Of a stretch of DNA of 64,000 nucleotides, positions 1-8,827 are shown piece by piece. The stretch is from Dyadobacter sp. CY343. Its GTDB lineage: Bacteria > Bacteroidota > Bacteroidia > Cytophagales > Spirosomataceae. The DNA lies in contig NZ_JAJUXK010000001.1 in NCBI RefSeq assembly GCF_021390335.1, positions 434,001-498,000 on the forward strand, in the 5' to 3' direction. Made by a program: the position numbers and the translations under genes. The number at the start of each line of letters is the position of its first letter. The stretch's first letter is position 1. The notes beneath the pieces are model-generated. The model worked only from the letters and a program-made list of their open reading frames with translations. It searched no databases and was not told where the DNA came from.

Positions 1-50
1 TCCGGTGTATTTCATATTCCCACAATACGATAATCGTCTTTAAACGATTG

Positions 51-281
51 TTAACATAATTGCCAAATTTCCAACTGCGCATTCTTCTTCAATTCACCAA
101 CAGGCTCGATAATTAATCTTTCACCTTCCAACCGGACTGTAATGTGCTGTCCATAGTCAAAACCCATATCTTTCAGCCACTTCCCACAAAGCCGGATTTC
201 GGGAACGAATTTGGAGTTCCATTGGGAGGTTTGCTGAAATTTTGAATAAATTTTTAGTTGGCGTTCTTTGAATCTGGACAT
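51..281 (-). CDS. SymE-like toxin family protein
   Basis: Short basic protein (76 aa from the ATG at 281) whose core, about residues 24-60, reads VPEIRLCGKWLKDMGF and then VRLEGERLIIEP. This is the SymE/AbrB-like pattern of the type I toxin SymE, reported as an SOS-induced RNA-cleaving or nucleoid-binding toxin in E. coli. An upstream in-frame TTG at 293 is possible, but the ATG at 281 has GGAG six bases before it, so I prefer it. It diverges from a small XRE regulator, and the gap between them holds palindromes, so the two are probably co-regulated. No antisense SymR RNA was identified. Family assignment is good; toxicity here is inferred. Confidence 0.75.
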   Translation of the reverse strand: MSRFKERQLKIYSKFQQTSQWNSKFVPEIRLCGKWLKDMGFDYGQHITVRLEGERLIIEPVGELKKNAQLEIWQLC

Positions 282-297
282 GCGAATCTCCAATTAA

Positions 298-424
298 GTT
301 TTCGTAAAACTAAACTAAATTTTCGTTTTACGAAAATTGTATTTCGTCATTTACACATTTATAACACTTAATACGCTCATTATCATTAACTTAAAGATTT
401 CACTAAGTTTGCGTGAAACGAAAC
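298..424. promoter_or_regulatory. Operator-like palindromes between symE-like gene and xre
   Basis: At 318-338 lies a perfect inverted repeat, AATTTTCGT-TTT-ACGAAAATT (9-bp arms, 3-bp spacer). Two degenerate relatives flank it: AGTTTTCGTAAAACTAAACT from 298, and GTTTGCGTGAAACGAAAC at 407-424, which ends 10 bases before the XRE start codon. All share the TTCGTnnnACGAA theme. Their placement across a divergent intergenic region suits dimeric binding by the neighbouring XRE protein; that link is inference. Confidence 0.55.
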
Positions 425-434
425 CTTTTGGTTG

Positions 435-641
435 ATGCCTAAGCAAAAATTTAACAGAATTAAGATTGTTCTGACAGAAAAAGACAAATCAGCAAAGTGG
501 CTGGCGGAAGCAATTGATAAGGATAAATCCACTGTGTCACGTTGGTGCACTAACGACATGCAACCTACAATTGAGACTTTTTATGAGATAGCGAAGCTGC
601 TAGATGTGGATGTGAGGGAGTTATTCGTTCCAAGCAAATAA
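435..641 (+). CDS. Small XRE-family helix-turn-helix regulator
   Basis: A 68-residue single-domain Cro/C1-type DNA-binding protein. The helix-turn-helix is visible as KWLAEAIDKDKSTVSRWCTN (about residues 21-40), followed by the usual third-helix tail IETFYEIAKLLDVDVRELF. There is no other domain. I start at ATG 435; a TTG directly before it adds only one residue. Such minimal regulators in Bacteroidota commonly repress their own promoter and a neighbour; here the neighbour is the divergent SymE-like gene and the gap carries TTCGTnnnACGAA palindromes. It is tail-to-tail with the next gene (21-bp gap), so it is not in an operon with it. Confidence 0.85.
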   Translation: MPKQKFNRIKIVLTEKDKSAKWLAEAIDKDKSTVSRWCTNDMQPTIETFYEIAKLLDVDVRELFVPSK

Positions 642-662
642 GATAACTTAATAGCTTATTGC

Positions 663-1313
663 TTATTTACTTCCATTTTTTAACTCGTCAAATTCGACGA
701 CACTTTTGTTAATGACGCTTTGCAGAAATCCTCCGATAGGATTCAGTATTTGATCAAACTCAGTTGCAATTTCAATGCCCTCGCTCCAAGTGATATCATA
801 TATCACATTAAGTTGTTCGATTGAGGATCTATCTCTATGAGCTATAGATACATTTCTAATTTTTTTCAATGAATGCTCTCTGCTCGACTTGAAGGTGTTG
901 AGTCTCGAAACATTTGTGTTAAGTTCATCAATCAATTTCTCGTGATTTGAAAGCATTGATATGGTTCTTCGAAAGATTTTACCTAGTAATTCTAGTAAGT
1001 CATTCATTCCTTCATATGCGAGTAATGCCAGCTGTCTAACGAAATACCTTTTTTCCCATTCCTCTTTTGCCAATACAAGGTTTTTGCCAACAACCTTAAG
1101 ATCATAAGATAATATGTTCACGTATCCTGAGACATTCCAAATGATCTTATTGCTGTCAAATCGGTTAAAGTCGGCGTGTTGAATGGACTTGGAAATTAAA
1201 TTCAATGTTTTTTCCTGGACTTCAAAATTTTTGGAAAACGTAGCGGCTAGTGAAGCCCTGTCCCTATTAACCATTTTTTGCAATTCCCTGTCTTCTGAAG
1301 TGATTTTATACAT
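663..1313 (-). CDS. Uncharacterised helical protein with HEPN-like motif
   Basis: Not recognised as a named family. The 216-aa protein is predicted by eye to be mostly alpha-helical, hydrophilic, without signal peptide or membrane segment. Near the C-terminus it carries KIRNVSIAHRD (R153, N154, H159), matching the R-x4-6-H pattern of HEPN ribonuclease domains, in which the residue after Arg is often polar. HEPN proteins include toxins and abortive-infection factors such as AbiU2-type proteins. The base composition is more AT-rich than the neighbouring metabolic genes, and it sits next to a SymE/XRE pair. HEPN membership is a hypothesis; a plain structural or regulatory protein is equally possible. 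Confidence 0.55.
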   Translation of the reverse strand: MYKITSEDRELQKMVNRDRASLAATFSKNFEVQEKTLNLISKSIQHADFNRFDSNKIIWNVSGYVNILSYDLKVVGKNLVLAKEEWEKRYFVRQLALLAYEGMNDLLELLGKIFRRTISMLSNHEKLIDELNTNVSRLNTFKSSREHSLKKIRNVSIAHRDRSSIEQLNVIYDITWSEGIEIATEFDQILNPIGGFLQSVINKSVVEFDELKNGSK

Positions 1314-1388
1314 GTAGGTTTTAATTAGCTAACAATGGTCTTTGCGTAATCTTAAAACATCGAAGATTGTCTAAATGGCTCATCACAA

Positions 1389-2384
1389 TCACCTCCCCTT
1401 CACCACCCCATCAATCTCCCCCAACAACGACTTCACCCCGGTACTATCCTGCAACAACTGCCAAATCATCACGCCGCTAACCTTCTGCTTTGCCAGCTCA
1501 GTCTTCCTCCGAATCGTCGGCAACCCATTATAATAAACTATACCGCCATTCAAATGCATCTGATCCTGGTTAACAGAATCGGGATATTGCCGGAGAATGT
1601 TTTTGTAGGACATGCTTTCCGGCGCATTGCCGCCGAAGCCGTAGCCGTAGAATGGGACGCCTAGTGTGAGTTTTGCTCTTGGAATTTTGCGGGTTTCGAG
1701 CCAGTATTGGAGGTCTTCTTCGGCCATCGAATAGGGAGCGTGTGGACCAGGTTTGTCCGGTCGCCAGGGACCGGTGCGGTCGTAGGACATGATATTGACG
1801 AAATCGAACTGCGCTAATGCTTTGTCTGTGAACGGGCTTTTGTAAACCGTGGCAATAGCGGCTGTGATCAGCTTGTTTTTCTGTCTCAATGCAGTTGCAA
1901 GCTCGATCACAAAGCTTTCGTAATTGGCGTCGATCAATACGCCTTCCAGGTCTACGTCAATGCCGTCGAGGTTATTATCAACTGCCAGATTTACAAGGTC
2001 GTTGATCAGTTTTGCTTTCTTTTCTCCTATTAAAAAAGCAGGATAATACTTCGGAGCGCCGCCGCCGCCGATGGAAGCCATGATCTTTACATTTTTAGAA
2101 TGCGAGAGTTCAGCAACATCTTTTAAATTTTCAGTGCCGGTAAGATTGCCTAGTGAGTCGGGATTGACAAAGGCAATGTACAAATGCGTGATTTTGGCAA
2201 AATCAATCTGGTTTGCTGCGGTTAATAAATCTGTTCTGTTTGGTAAATAGCCAATCACTTTAAAGCGATTATCAGTATTCCCGTTTTTGGAAACAGTGAC
2301 GTTTTTCTTACTGCAACTGGTATTAAAAGCAAAAATCACCATGAAGGCGAAGATGCATTTTGTAAACAACTTCGGGACTTTCAT
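1389..2384 (-). CDS. GH18 family chitinase-like lipoprotein
   Basis: Glycoside hydrolase family 18 TIM-barrel protein of 331 aa, expected to cut beta-1,4-GlcNAc links in chitin-like or peptidoglycan-like glycans. It has the catalytic motif DGIDVDLE (D140, D143, D145, acid E147), the upstream substrate-side motif ASIGGGG at about 103-109, and the barrel strands VIGYLPNR and FVNIMSYDR. The N-terminus is a signal peptide with a Cys at residue 24 (NTSC), so it is probably a lipoprotein on the outer membrane. No carbohydrate-binding module is present. It lies 24 bp downstream of the oxidoreductase pair and may be co-transcribed with them. Chitinase versus endo-beta-N-acetylglucosaminidase cannot be told from sequence alone. 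Confidence 0.85.
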   Translation of the reverse strand: MKVPKLFTKCIFAFMVIFAFNTSCSKKNVTVSKNGNTDNRFKVIGYLPNRTDLLTAANQIDFAKITHLYIAFVNPDSLGNLTGTENLKDVAELSHSKNVKIMASIGGGGAPKYYPAFLIGEKKAKLINDLVNLAVDNNLDGIDVDLEGVLIDANYESFVIELATALRQKNKLITAAIATVYKSPFTDKALAQFDFVNIMSYDRTGPWRPDKPGPHAPYSMAEEDLQYWLETRKIPRAKLTLGVPFYGYGFGGNAPESMSYKNILRQYPDSVNQDQMHLNGGIVYYNGLPTIRRKTELAKQKVSGVMIWQLLQDSTGVKSLLGEIDGVVKGR

Positions 2385-2408
2385 GGTGATTCTTTGTGAT
2401 TTGAAATG

Positions 2409-3521
2409 CTATTTGCCTGCCAACATAATCTTCGCGCCGCCTTTGCGGATCGATTCGTAAACGGCGTCGACTACGATCATATCCTTCAATCCTTCGGCTC
2501 CGCTCACATTTGGGTCGGGTTTGTTATTTAAGATAATGTCGGCGATACCGTCCATTTGCAGGGTTTGATGCGTGACTACGGGCTGGTTCATCGGGCCGTT
2601 GTGGGTCCGGCCTTTGATCGGACCGTAACTGAATGCGGGGCTGAGTTCCACGAAACCTTTTTCGCCGATCACATACAGTCTTTCATAATAATTAAAATTA
2701 TAAGTCGTGCCGCAGCTCGCCACCACGCCGCTCGGGAAGCCAAGCTGGAACATGATCGTTTCGTCCACTTCCTTGAATTTCACCGGATCAGTTTTGGTTT
2801 CCTGCGCAGTTACCCAAATAGGCTCTTCGCCGGTACAATACCGCGCGCCATTCAATGCATAAATGCCCACGTCCATCATCGCGCCGCCGCCAGCCAGTGC
2901 TTTTTTTAACCTCCATTGATTGGGATCGCCGGCTTTGAAGCCCATATAATTGTTTACATGCATGATCTTGCCCAGCTCGCCAGCCTCGCGCATGCGGATC
3001 AGCTCGCGGGTATGTGGCTCAAAATGCATGCGGTAACCAATGTAAAACTTCACTCCGGCTTTCTCGCAAGCAGCAATCATTTCGCGGGTTTGCTTCGCAT
3101 TGTCAGCCACCGGTTTCTCGCAAAGTACATGTTTCCCAGCCGCAGCAATTTGTAATACATGCTTGTGATGCAGTGAGTTAGGTGTGGTGATGTATACCAG
3201 ATCAATATCTGGATTATCCTTGATCTTGCTGACCGTATCGTAGTTATAGGTATTCTTTTCAGGAATATTATACTTCTTTTTCCAGTCTTCCAGCTTCGCC
3301 GGCGTACCAGAAACCGCGCCTACGAGCGTGGCCATTTTGCAATCTTTCATCGCATCGGCCACGCGGGCACCGTAGCTACCCAGACCCATAATCGCGACGC
3401 GCAATTGCTTGTCGGCTTTTGGGCCGGAATACAGCTCGCGGGCGCTTGCAGGAAGATCGGTCAGTGCAGTAGCGCCTATTCCCAGCGTTAGTTTTTGAAG
3501 AAAATCACGACGTGAATCCAT
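2409..3521 (-). CDS. Tat-exported Gfo/Idh/MocA oxidoreductase (copy 2)
   Basis: NAD(P)-dependent sugar oxidoreductase of the Gfo/Idh/MocA family, 370 aa. A twin-arginine signal (SRRDFLQKL, residues 3-11) begins at ATG 3521; the longer reading frame upstream is not needed. The Rossmann motif GLGSYG (residues 47-52 approx.) is followed by the family signature EKP (135-137) and a C-terminal alpha/beta domain with GGGAMMDVGIY. Glucose-fructose oxidoreductase, a periplasmic Tat substrate that keeps its NADP bound, is the best-known analogue. It is nearly collinear with the next gene upstream (13-bp gap), so a tandem duplication is clear. The sugar substrate is unknown. Confidence 0.88.
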   Translation of the reverse strand: MDSRRDFLQKLTLGIGATALTDLPASARELYSGPKADKQLRVAIMGLGSYGARVADAMKDCKMATLVGAVSGTPAKLEDWKKKYNIPEKNTYNYDTVSKIKDNPDIDLVYITTPNSLHHKHVLQIAAAGKHVLCEKPVADNAKQTREMIAACEKAGVKFYIGYRMHFEPHTRELIRMREAGELGKIMHVNNYMGFKAGDPNQWRLKKALAGGGAMMDVGIYALNGARYCTGEEPIWVTAQETKTDPVKFKEVDETIMFQLGFPSGVVASCGTTYNFNYYERLYVIGEKGFVELSPAFSYGPIKGRTHNGPMNQPVVTHQTLQMDGIADIILNNKPDPNVSGAEGLKDMIVVDAVYESIRKGGAKIMLAGK

Positions 3522-3534
3522 AGTAATTGAGTGA

Positions 3535-4647
3535 TTATTTTTTGATAAATACCTTTGCACCGTTTTTACGCAGCGATTCGTAAACTGCATCGATTACGAG
3601 CATATCCTTTAAACCTTCCTCGCCGGTCACATTCGGATCCGGTTTTCCATTGAGTATCGCATCCGCAATTCCGTCCATTTGGTATGCCTGGTGATTTACA
3701 TCGGGCTGGTCGATCGCCCCTTTGTGCGTAGTGCCTCTGATAGGACCGTAGCCAAATGCAGGGTTCATTTCAGCCCAGCCTTTCTCGCCCATCAACCGCA
3801 GCATTTCAACGTGATTGAAATTGTAGGTACAGCCGCAATTTGCAATAATCCCGCTTGGAAAACCTAGCTGAAAAGTAACCGTTTCATCTACATCCTTGAA
3901 TTTAACAGGATCCGTTTTAGACTCCTGCGCAGTCACCCAGATCGGTTCCTCGCCGGTGCAGTACCGCGCTCCATTTGTAGAATAAACCCCGACATCCATC
4001 ATTGCGCCGCCGCCAGCCAGCGATTTTTTAAGCCTCCACTGCGTCGGATCGCCAATTTTGAATCCTGCATAATTATTGACGTGCATGATTTTACCAAACT
4101 CCCCAGCCTCGCGCATCCTGACCAATTCTTTGGTATGCGGCTCAAAATGTAATCGATAACCAATGTAAAATTTAACGCCGGCTTTCTCGCAAGCCGCAAT
4201 CATTTCTTTCGCCTGTTTCGCATTATCGGCAACAGGCTTTTCGCAAATTACATGTTTTCCCGCTGCCGCTACTTGCAGTACATGTTTGTGATGCAGGGAG
4301 TTAGGGGTGATCACATACACCAGATCAATATCCGGGTTGTTCTTGATCTCGTTCAGATTTTCGTAGTTATACACATTCTTATCTTCAATTCCGTATTTCT
4401 GCTTCCAAACCGGGATTTTCGAAGGAGTGCCGGTCACAATGCCCACGAGTTTCGCAGTTTTGCATTCTTTCATGCCCCGGGCAACTATATCTGCATAACC
4501 ACCAAGGCCCATTAATGCGACGCGGAGTTGCTTGTCAGCTGGCAGATTTGCGGTAATCGGAGCAGCTATGCCGGGAGTAAGATCGGTGAGCGTGGCCGCT
4601 CCGATTCCTAATGAAAGTTTTTGTAAAAAGTCTCGGCGGGAATTCAT
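3535..4647 (-). CDS. Tat-exported Gfo/Idh/MocA oxidoreductase (copy 1)
   Basis: Paralogue of the following gene with exactly the same length (370 aa) and domain order: Tat signal NSRRDFLQKL, Rossmann motif GLGGY (47-51), EKP at 135-137, and a dimerisation/substrate domain. Long stretches such as ITPNSLHHKHVLQ and AGVKFYIGYR are shared, while the post-signal linker and the C-terminal substrate region differ, suggesting the copies have diverged in specificity. It is the promoter-proximal gene of the pair, and a CAGTTGTT/AACAACTG inverted repeat lies just before its start codon. The likely role is periplasmic oxidation or epimerisation of a sugar, coupled with the GH18 gene downstream. Confidence 0.88.
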   Translation of the reverse strand: MNSRRDFLQKLSLGIGAATLTDLTPGIAAPITANLPADKQLRVALMGLGGYADIVARGMKECKTAKLVGIVTGTPSKIPVWKQKYGIEDKNVYNYENLNEIKNNPDIDLVYVITPNSLHHKHVLQVAAAGKHVICEKPVADNAKQAKEMIAACEKAGVKFYIGYRLHFEPHTKELVRMREAGEFGKIMHVNNYAGFKIGDPTQWRLKKSLAGGGAMMDVGVYSTNGARYCTGEEPIWVTAQESKTDPVKFKDVDETVTFQLGFPSGIIANCGCTYNFNHVEMLRLMGEKGWAEMNPAFGYGPIRGTTHKGAIDQPDVNHQAYQMDGIADAILNGKPDPNVTGEEGLKDMLVIDAVYESLRKNGAKVFIKK

Positions 4648-4650
4648 AGT

Positions 4651-4677
4651 CAGTTGTTAAAGTGTTGAAAACAACTG
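4651..4677. promoter_or_regulatory. Inverted repeat upstream of oxidoreductase pair
   Basis: Perfect 8-bp arms CAGTTGTT (4651-4658) and AACAACTG (4670-4677) with an 11-bp spacer, starting three bases before the ATG at 4647. It could be a regulator binding site or a hairpin in the 5' leader that affects translation. Function is inferred from position only. Confidence 0.4.
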
Positions 4678-4793
4678 AAAAAGGGAACCGGTATATTAAT
4701 CTCCTTATGAATCAGGCAGGTATGCAATGAATGGTTTTCTCACCGATAGGCTCGCTTCCTGGGGCTATTTTTCTTTGTTAAGATTAATCCAGG

Positions 4794-6077
4794 TCAGCGG
4801 CGCCGGTTCCATTCCACGGTGCGGTAACCTACCAGTAAATCAGCCCGGCCTGCTGGCGGACGGTGGTAGATCAGGATATCATAATCATTTTCAGTAGCCG
4901 CATAATTTCCCTCAATCAGTGATTCGTCGGCTTTGCTATCAACCTTGGAAACTGCTGTGTAATCATAATTGATAACTCCCTGCTTGATCAGTATCTCGGC
5001 TTCATAAGCTTGTTTATCAGCATTATAGGTCATTCTGTTGCGATCGTTCAGCTGCCAGAGATTGAATGCGCCATTTACATAAAAAGTTACTTCCGGATTT
5101 TCTTCTGTTTTTAATGTAAACAACACTGGTGTATAATCTGCCTCCACACTTCCTCGTCCCGACTCCCGCTGGTCTACAATATATTGCCCGTTAAAATCAT
5201 CAATCTGAATATAGGCGCCGACTGCCCTGGATTTATCGGGAAAAAGCGAAAGGCTGGTATATTCATCCGTACGCTGGATTTCATTTATCCCATAGCCTCG
5301 ACCGGTTAGCGACCGGCTGTCGAAATACCGGAATTCGTTGCCGCCGGGAAATGTATTTTCAAGATCGAAAAAAGTGTATTCCAGGAGCTGGTCAAACGGC
5401 CGCACATTGGTTGGTTTGAATCCCGATTTCATTTGGTCAAAGCGAAAATTTTTCCGGATAAAAACTTTAAGATCAGTTTGCGGCGCATTGAGCGGGTAAC
5501 CTTTGTATTCGACTGCAAAATCAATCTGCTGATCAGAAAACTGTTGCTGAATACCCTGAGAAAAACGCGCCTCCGCTTTCAGATTTATTCTTGATTCATA
5601 TAGCATAAAGCGCCTGCTCAGAACCGGCTTTCTATCTCTGTCGGAATAAACGTACACCACATAATTTCCCGAAAGTTTCAGTCGCGGCAGTTCAAGCCGG
5701 TAATGAAAATAAGGAACTTTGGTGCTAAATGCCTGCTCGGAAATGGTAATAGGGTATTCATTGAATTCGTAAGTGAACTCGATATCGTTCAAACCCGATT
5801 TGGTCCAGTCTGCATTGCAATGGACGATTTTCGCGCGGTACCCCTCAAATTCCCCTGACATATCATCAAATTCAAGCACAAGCGGAGAAGTACTGGCGAG
5901 CGGTTTCACTGGCGGAGTTAATAGGCGGGTAGGGTTTTCAGGATCTTCAATGGCCGGATAAAGCAGTACGGTCCTGATCCTTTCATTATATATATAATCT
6001 TCCAGACGGATATTCTGAGTCTGCGCGAAAGCAGCAGTAATGCAAAATGACAGACAAATGGAAAGGATAAAGCGCAT
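4794..6077 (-). CDS. Type IX secretion system plug protein (DUF5103)
   Basis: A 427-aa exported beta-rich protein with a clear signal peptide (MRFILSICLSFCITAAFAQ). The pattern ENYIYNERIRTVLLYP-like N-terminus, followed by VLEFDDMSGEFEGYRAKIVHCNADW and NEYPITISEQAFSTKVPYFHY-like blocks, is that of DUF5103, renamed after a Flavobacterium johnsoniae protein that seals the SprA translocon of the type IX secretion system when no cargo is present. It is expected in the periplasm at the outer membrane. It stands alone here; no other T9SS genes are in the window. Its presence implies the organism has T9SS. Confidence 0.8.
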   Translation of the reverse strand: MRFILSICLSFCITAAFAQTQNIRLEDYIYNERIRTVLLYPAIEDPENPTRLLTPPVKPLASTSPLVLEFDDMSGEFEGYRAKIVHCNADWTKSGLNDIEFTYEFNEYPITISEQAFSTKVPYFHYRLELPRLKLSGNYVVYVYSDRDRKPVLSRRFMLYESRINLKAEARFSQGIQQQFSDQQIDFAVEYKGYPLNAPQTDLKVFIRKNFRFDQMKSGFKPTNVRPFDQLLEYTFFDLENTFPGGNEFRYFDSRSLTGRGYGINEIQRTDEYTSLSLFPDKSRAVGAYIQIDDFNGQYIVDQRESGRGSVEADYTPVLFTLKTEENPEVTFYVNGAFNLWQLNDRNRMTYNADKQAYEAEILIKQGVINYDYTAVSKVDSKADESLIEGNYAATENDYDILIYHRPPAGRADLLVGYRTVEWNRRR

Positions 6078-6158
6078 CAGAAAAATTTTGAAATAATAAC
6101 GTTACTTCTCGAACCAAGGTACGTCTAAACAGGAAAAGGTCATTTGAACATTATTAAC

Positions 6159-6166
6159 TATTTTTG
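6159..6166 (+). promoter_or_regulatory. -7 box TATTTTTG before Uma2 gene
   Basis: TATTTTTG matches the Bacteroidota -7 consensus TAnnTTTG and lies 11 bp before the ATG at 6178, implying a very short leader. No TTTG or TTG sits at the expected 19-21 bp distance upstream, so the call is weak. Confidence 0.3.
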
Positions 6167-6177
6167 TTTACACACGT

Positions 6178-6756
6178 ATGACAGCACAAACTATTCAAAT
6201 GTATTCAGCAGAAGAGTATCTCGAACTAGAAAGAGCCGCGGATTACAAAAGCGAGTACTACCGTGGTGAAATTTTCGCGATGGCCGGAGCCGGGCGAAAT
6301 CATAACCGTATCAAGGAAAATTTGTCAGGAGAGGTCTATATAGCTTTGAAAGGCAAATCCTGCCAAAGTTTTTCAAGTGATATGCGGGTGCATATTCCGG
6401 AAAATACATTGTACACCTATCCGGACTTGGTGATATTATGCGGCAAGCCGGAATTTCTGGATCAGCAAACGGATACCTTGCTTAATCCATCGGTGATTAT
6501 TGAGGTATTATCTTCCGGCACTGGCGAATACGATCGTGGCCAAAAGTTTCATTTGTACAGAAGCATTCCGTCGCTAGTCGAATACGTGTTGATAGATTCC
6601 CGTAAATTAACGGCGGAGGTACATCGAAAGGCAGATAGTGGTCTGTGGGTACTTGCTTCCGAAGCGTATGCTATTGACGAATTTATTAAAATCAGTCACA
6701 TCGGTCTGCAACTAAAAATGAGTGACATTTATGCGCAGACCGACGATATTATTTAG
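6178..6756 (+). CDS. Uma2 family (DUF820) putative endonuclease
   Basis: A 192-aa member of the Uma2/DUF820 family with a restriction-endonuclease-like PD-(D/E)xK fold. Visible landmarks are the N-terminal YLELERAADYKSEYYRGEIF block, the core TYPDLVI (P82, D83), PSVIIEVLS (E109), K123, and the ending YRSIPSLVEYVLID. The family is widespread in cyanobacteria and Bacteroidota, often as many paralogues, and its biological role is unsettled; nuclease activity is predicted from the fold. The last 8 bp overlap the end of the convergent ABC-F gene. No partner toxin, antitoxin or methylase lies beside it. Confidence 0.85.
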   Translation: MTAQTIQMYSAEEYLELERAADYKSEYYRGEIFAMAGAGRNHNRIKENLSGEVYIALKGKSCQSFSSDMRVHIPENTLYTYPDLVILCGKPEFLDQQTDTLLNPSVIIEVLSSGTGEYDRGQKFHLYRSIPSLVEYVLIDSRKLTAEVHRKADSGLWVLASEAYAIDEFIKISHIGLQLKMSDIYAQTDDII

Positions 6757-8692
6757 CCGCCAGTTCTTCCACTTCCATCATCAGAGTTTCCCAATCCTCA
6801 GTAGTCTTTTCGAGCTTTTGCTTGATATCTGCGTAAAAGCGGTTGATCTCCGCGAGTGCCACGGAATCATTGTAAATTTTAGGGTCGCCCAGCTTTGTTT
6901 CGGTCTCCGCTTTGCGGGTTTCCAGATTATTAATGGTCGATTCCAGCTCTTCGATCTGCTTTTGCGCTTTTTTCAATTTCGCCGAATCTTCCGATGAGGT
7001 AGATTTCGGTGCGCTTTTAGGAGCGGAGTTTTGCTGCGTTGATTTTTGAGGAGGCGCGCTGCTCACAGTAGCTTTTTCACTCACGGCAGACTGCAAACCT
7101 CTTTCCTCAACCCAAATCTCATATTCCTGATAAGTTCCGGGATATTCCTTGATCTGGTGATCTTCAATATACCAGATCTTGTTGGCGATGTTTTCGACAA
7201 AATACCGGTCGTGGGACACGACGATGTAGCTTCCTTCATATTGCTGCAAGGCCTGGATCAGAATGTTCACAGACTGCATGTCCAAGTGGTTGGTAGGCTC
7301 ATCGAGCAGCAGGAAGTTGGCCTGTGAAAGCAATACTTTCGCTAATGCAACCCGTGATTTTTCACCTCCTGATAATACCTTGATCTTCTTGAAAACATCG
7401 TCACCGCTGAACAAAAAGCAGCCCAGAACTGTCCGGAGCTCCGTTTCTGTCTTATTTGAATTAGCATATTTTAGCTCCTCGATCAGGTTATGCGCGACAT
7501 TCAACGATTCCAGCTGGTGCTGTGCGTAGAATGTAAAAGACACATTGTGACCCAGTCTTCTTTTTCCCTCAATAGGCTCGGTACCCGCCACTACGCGAAG
7601 TACAGTCGATTTTCCACGTCCGTTCGCACCGATCAACGCGATTTTATCACCGCGCTCCATACTTATATTGGTACTGTCAAGAATTACCTTGTCGCCGTAT
7701 GCTTTCGAAGCCTCTTCCAACTGAAAAACGTGCCTTCCGGGTTGTGTGGTAAACTGGAAGCGGAAATGCACTTTCGCATTTTCATCTACTACCGCATCCA
7801 CAACATCCATCCTGTCCAATGCTTTTACACGGCTCTGAACTTGCTTTGATTTGGTCGCTTTGGCTTTGAATCGTTCAATAAATCGCTCCGTCTGACGGAT
7901 CTTGGCCTGCTGGTTTTCGTAAGCGCCGCGCTGGATTTCGTTACGCTCTTCTTTTTCCTCTAAATAATAAGAATAGTTTCCTGCGTAATAATTCAGTTTC
8001 CCGCCGGACACTTCTACGGTCGTATCTATCGTATTATCAAGGAATTGCCTGTCGTGAGAAACCACAATTACTGCGCCTTCGTAAGACTGCACGTATTTCT
8101 CAACCCACTGAATAGAAGGTAAGTCAAGGTGGTTGGTAGGCTCATCGAGCATGAGCAGTGACGGTTTCTGCAAAAGCAGTTTGGCCAGCATTACCCGCAT
8201 TCTCCATCCCCCCGAAAACAGACGCAAAGGCTGATTCAGATCGGCGGTAGAGAATCCCAGACCTTCCAGGATCGCTTCCGCTTTGGATTGTACCGTGTAT
8301 CCGTCAAGCGCCTCGAATTCATCCTGCACGCGTGCAAGTTTGTCCACCAGCGCGTCGGTATAATTGTGCTCCATATCGTGCAGGATCTTGTCGATCTGCA
8401 CTTGCAGCATATTTTGTCTTTCAAAAGCCTGCATAGCCACTGAAAGTATGGAATCGTCGCTTTGGTATGAAAGCAAATCCTGGTTCAGAAAGCCGATAGT
8501 ACAATCCCCGGATTTGGAAATATTGCCTCCGTCCGGCTGGAATTCACCGTTAATCATGCGCAGCAGCGTAGATTTTCCTGTTCCGTTCAAGCCGATCAGC
8601 CCGATCTTTTGTTTAGGCTTTATATGAAGCGACGCACCGTCATAAAGTGCTCTGTCGCCTAGAAAATAACTGAGGTTGGTAATTGCGATCAT
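6749..8692 (-). CDS. ABC-F family ATPase (Uup/YheS-like)
   Basis: Soluble duplicated ABC protein of 647 aa with no membrane domain. The first ATPase half has Walker A GLNGTGKST (about 34-42), signature FSGGWRMR and Walker B LLMLDEPTNHLD. After the ABC-F linker, the second half has GANGRGKST, LSGGEKSRVALAK and LLLDEPTNHLD. A Ser/Pro-rich stretch then leads to a C-terminal coiled coil (about 565-645), as in Uup. Members act on ribosomes or DNA junctions; antibiotic resistance versus housekeeping cannot be assigned. A -7-like TAACTTTG lies only four bases from the start codon, so the mRNA may be nearly leaderless. Confidence 0.92.
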   Translation of the reverse strand: MIAITNLSYFLGDRALYDGASLHIKPKQKIGLIGLNGTGKSTLLRMINGEFQPDGGNISKSGDCTIGFLNQDLLSYQSDDSILSVAMQAFERQNMLQVQIDKILHDMEHNYTDALVDKLARVQDEFEALDGYTVQSKAEAILEGLGFSTADLNQPLRLFSGGWRMRVMLAKLLLQKPSLLMLDEPTNHLDLPSIQWVEKYVQSYEGAVIVVSHDRQFLDNTIDTTVEVSGGKLNYYAGNYSYYLEEKEERNEIQRGAYENQQAKIRQTERFIERFKAKATKSKQVQSRVKALDRMDVVDAVVDENAKVHFRFQFTTQPGRHVFQLEEASKAYGDKVILDSTNISMERGDKIALIGANGRGKSTVLRVVAGTEPIEGKRRLGHNVSFTFYAQHQLESLNVAHNLIEELKYANSNKTETELRTVLGCFLFSGDDVFKKIKVLSGGEKSRVALAKVLLSQANFLLLDEPTNHLDMQSVNILIQALQQYEGSYIVVSHDRYFVENIANKIWYIEDHQIKEYPGTYQEYEIWVEERGLQSAVSEKATVSSAPPQKSTQQNSAPKSAPKSTSSEDSAKLKKAQKQIEELESTINNLETRKAETETKLGDPKIYNDSVALAEINRFYADIKQKLEKTTEDWETLMMEVEELAAK

Positions 8693-8696
8693 AGTA

Positions 8697-8704
8697 CAAA
8701 GTTA
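8697..8704 (-). promoter_or_regulatory. -7 box TAACTTTG at ABC-F start
   Basis: On the minus strand TAACTTTG fits TAnnTTTG. The ATG (8692-8690) follows after TAC T, so transcription from this box would start at or within a few bases of the start codon. No good -33 element is seen. Confidence 0.3.
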
Positions 8705-8827
8705 CACGGAAGAAGCAGATAGTAAAAGTCCGATTGTTGGAATAGTTATAAATGAAACCTGACAGACAGAATCAAAACATATTTTCCTGTAAATTTGATT
8801 ATAAACCATTCATCCCAAACCTGCGCC

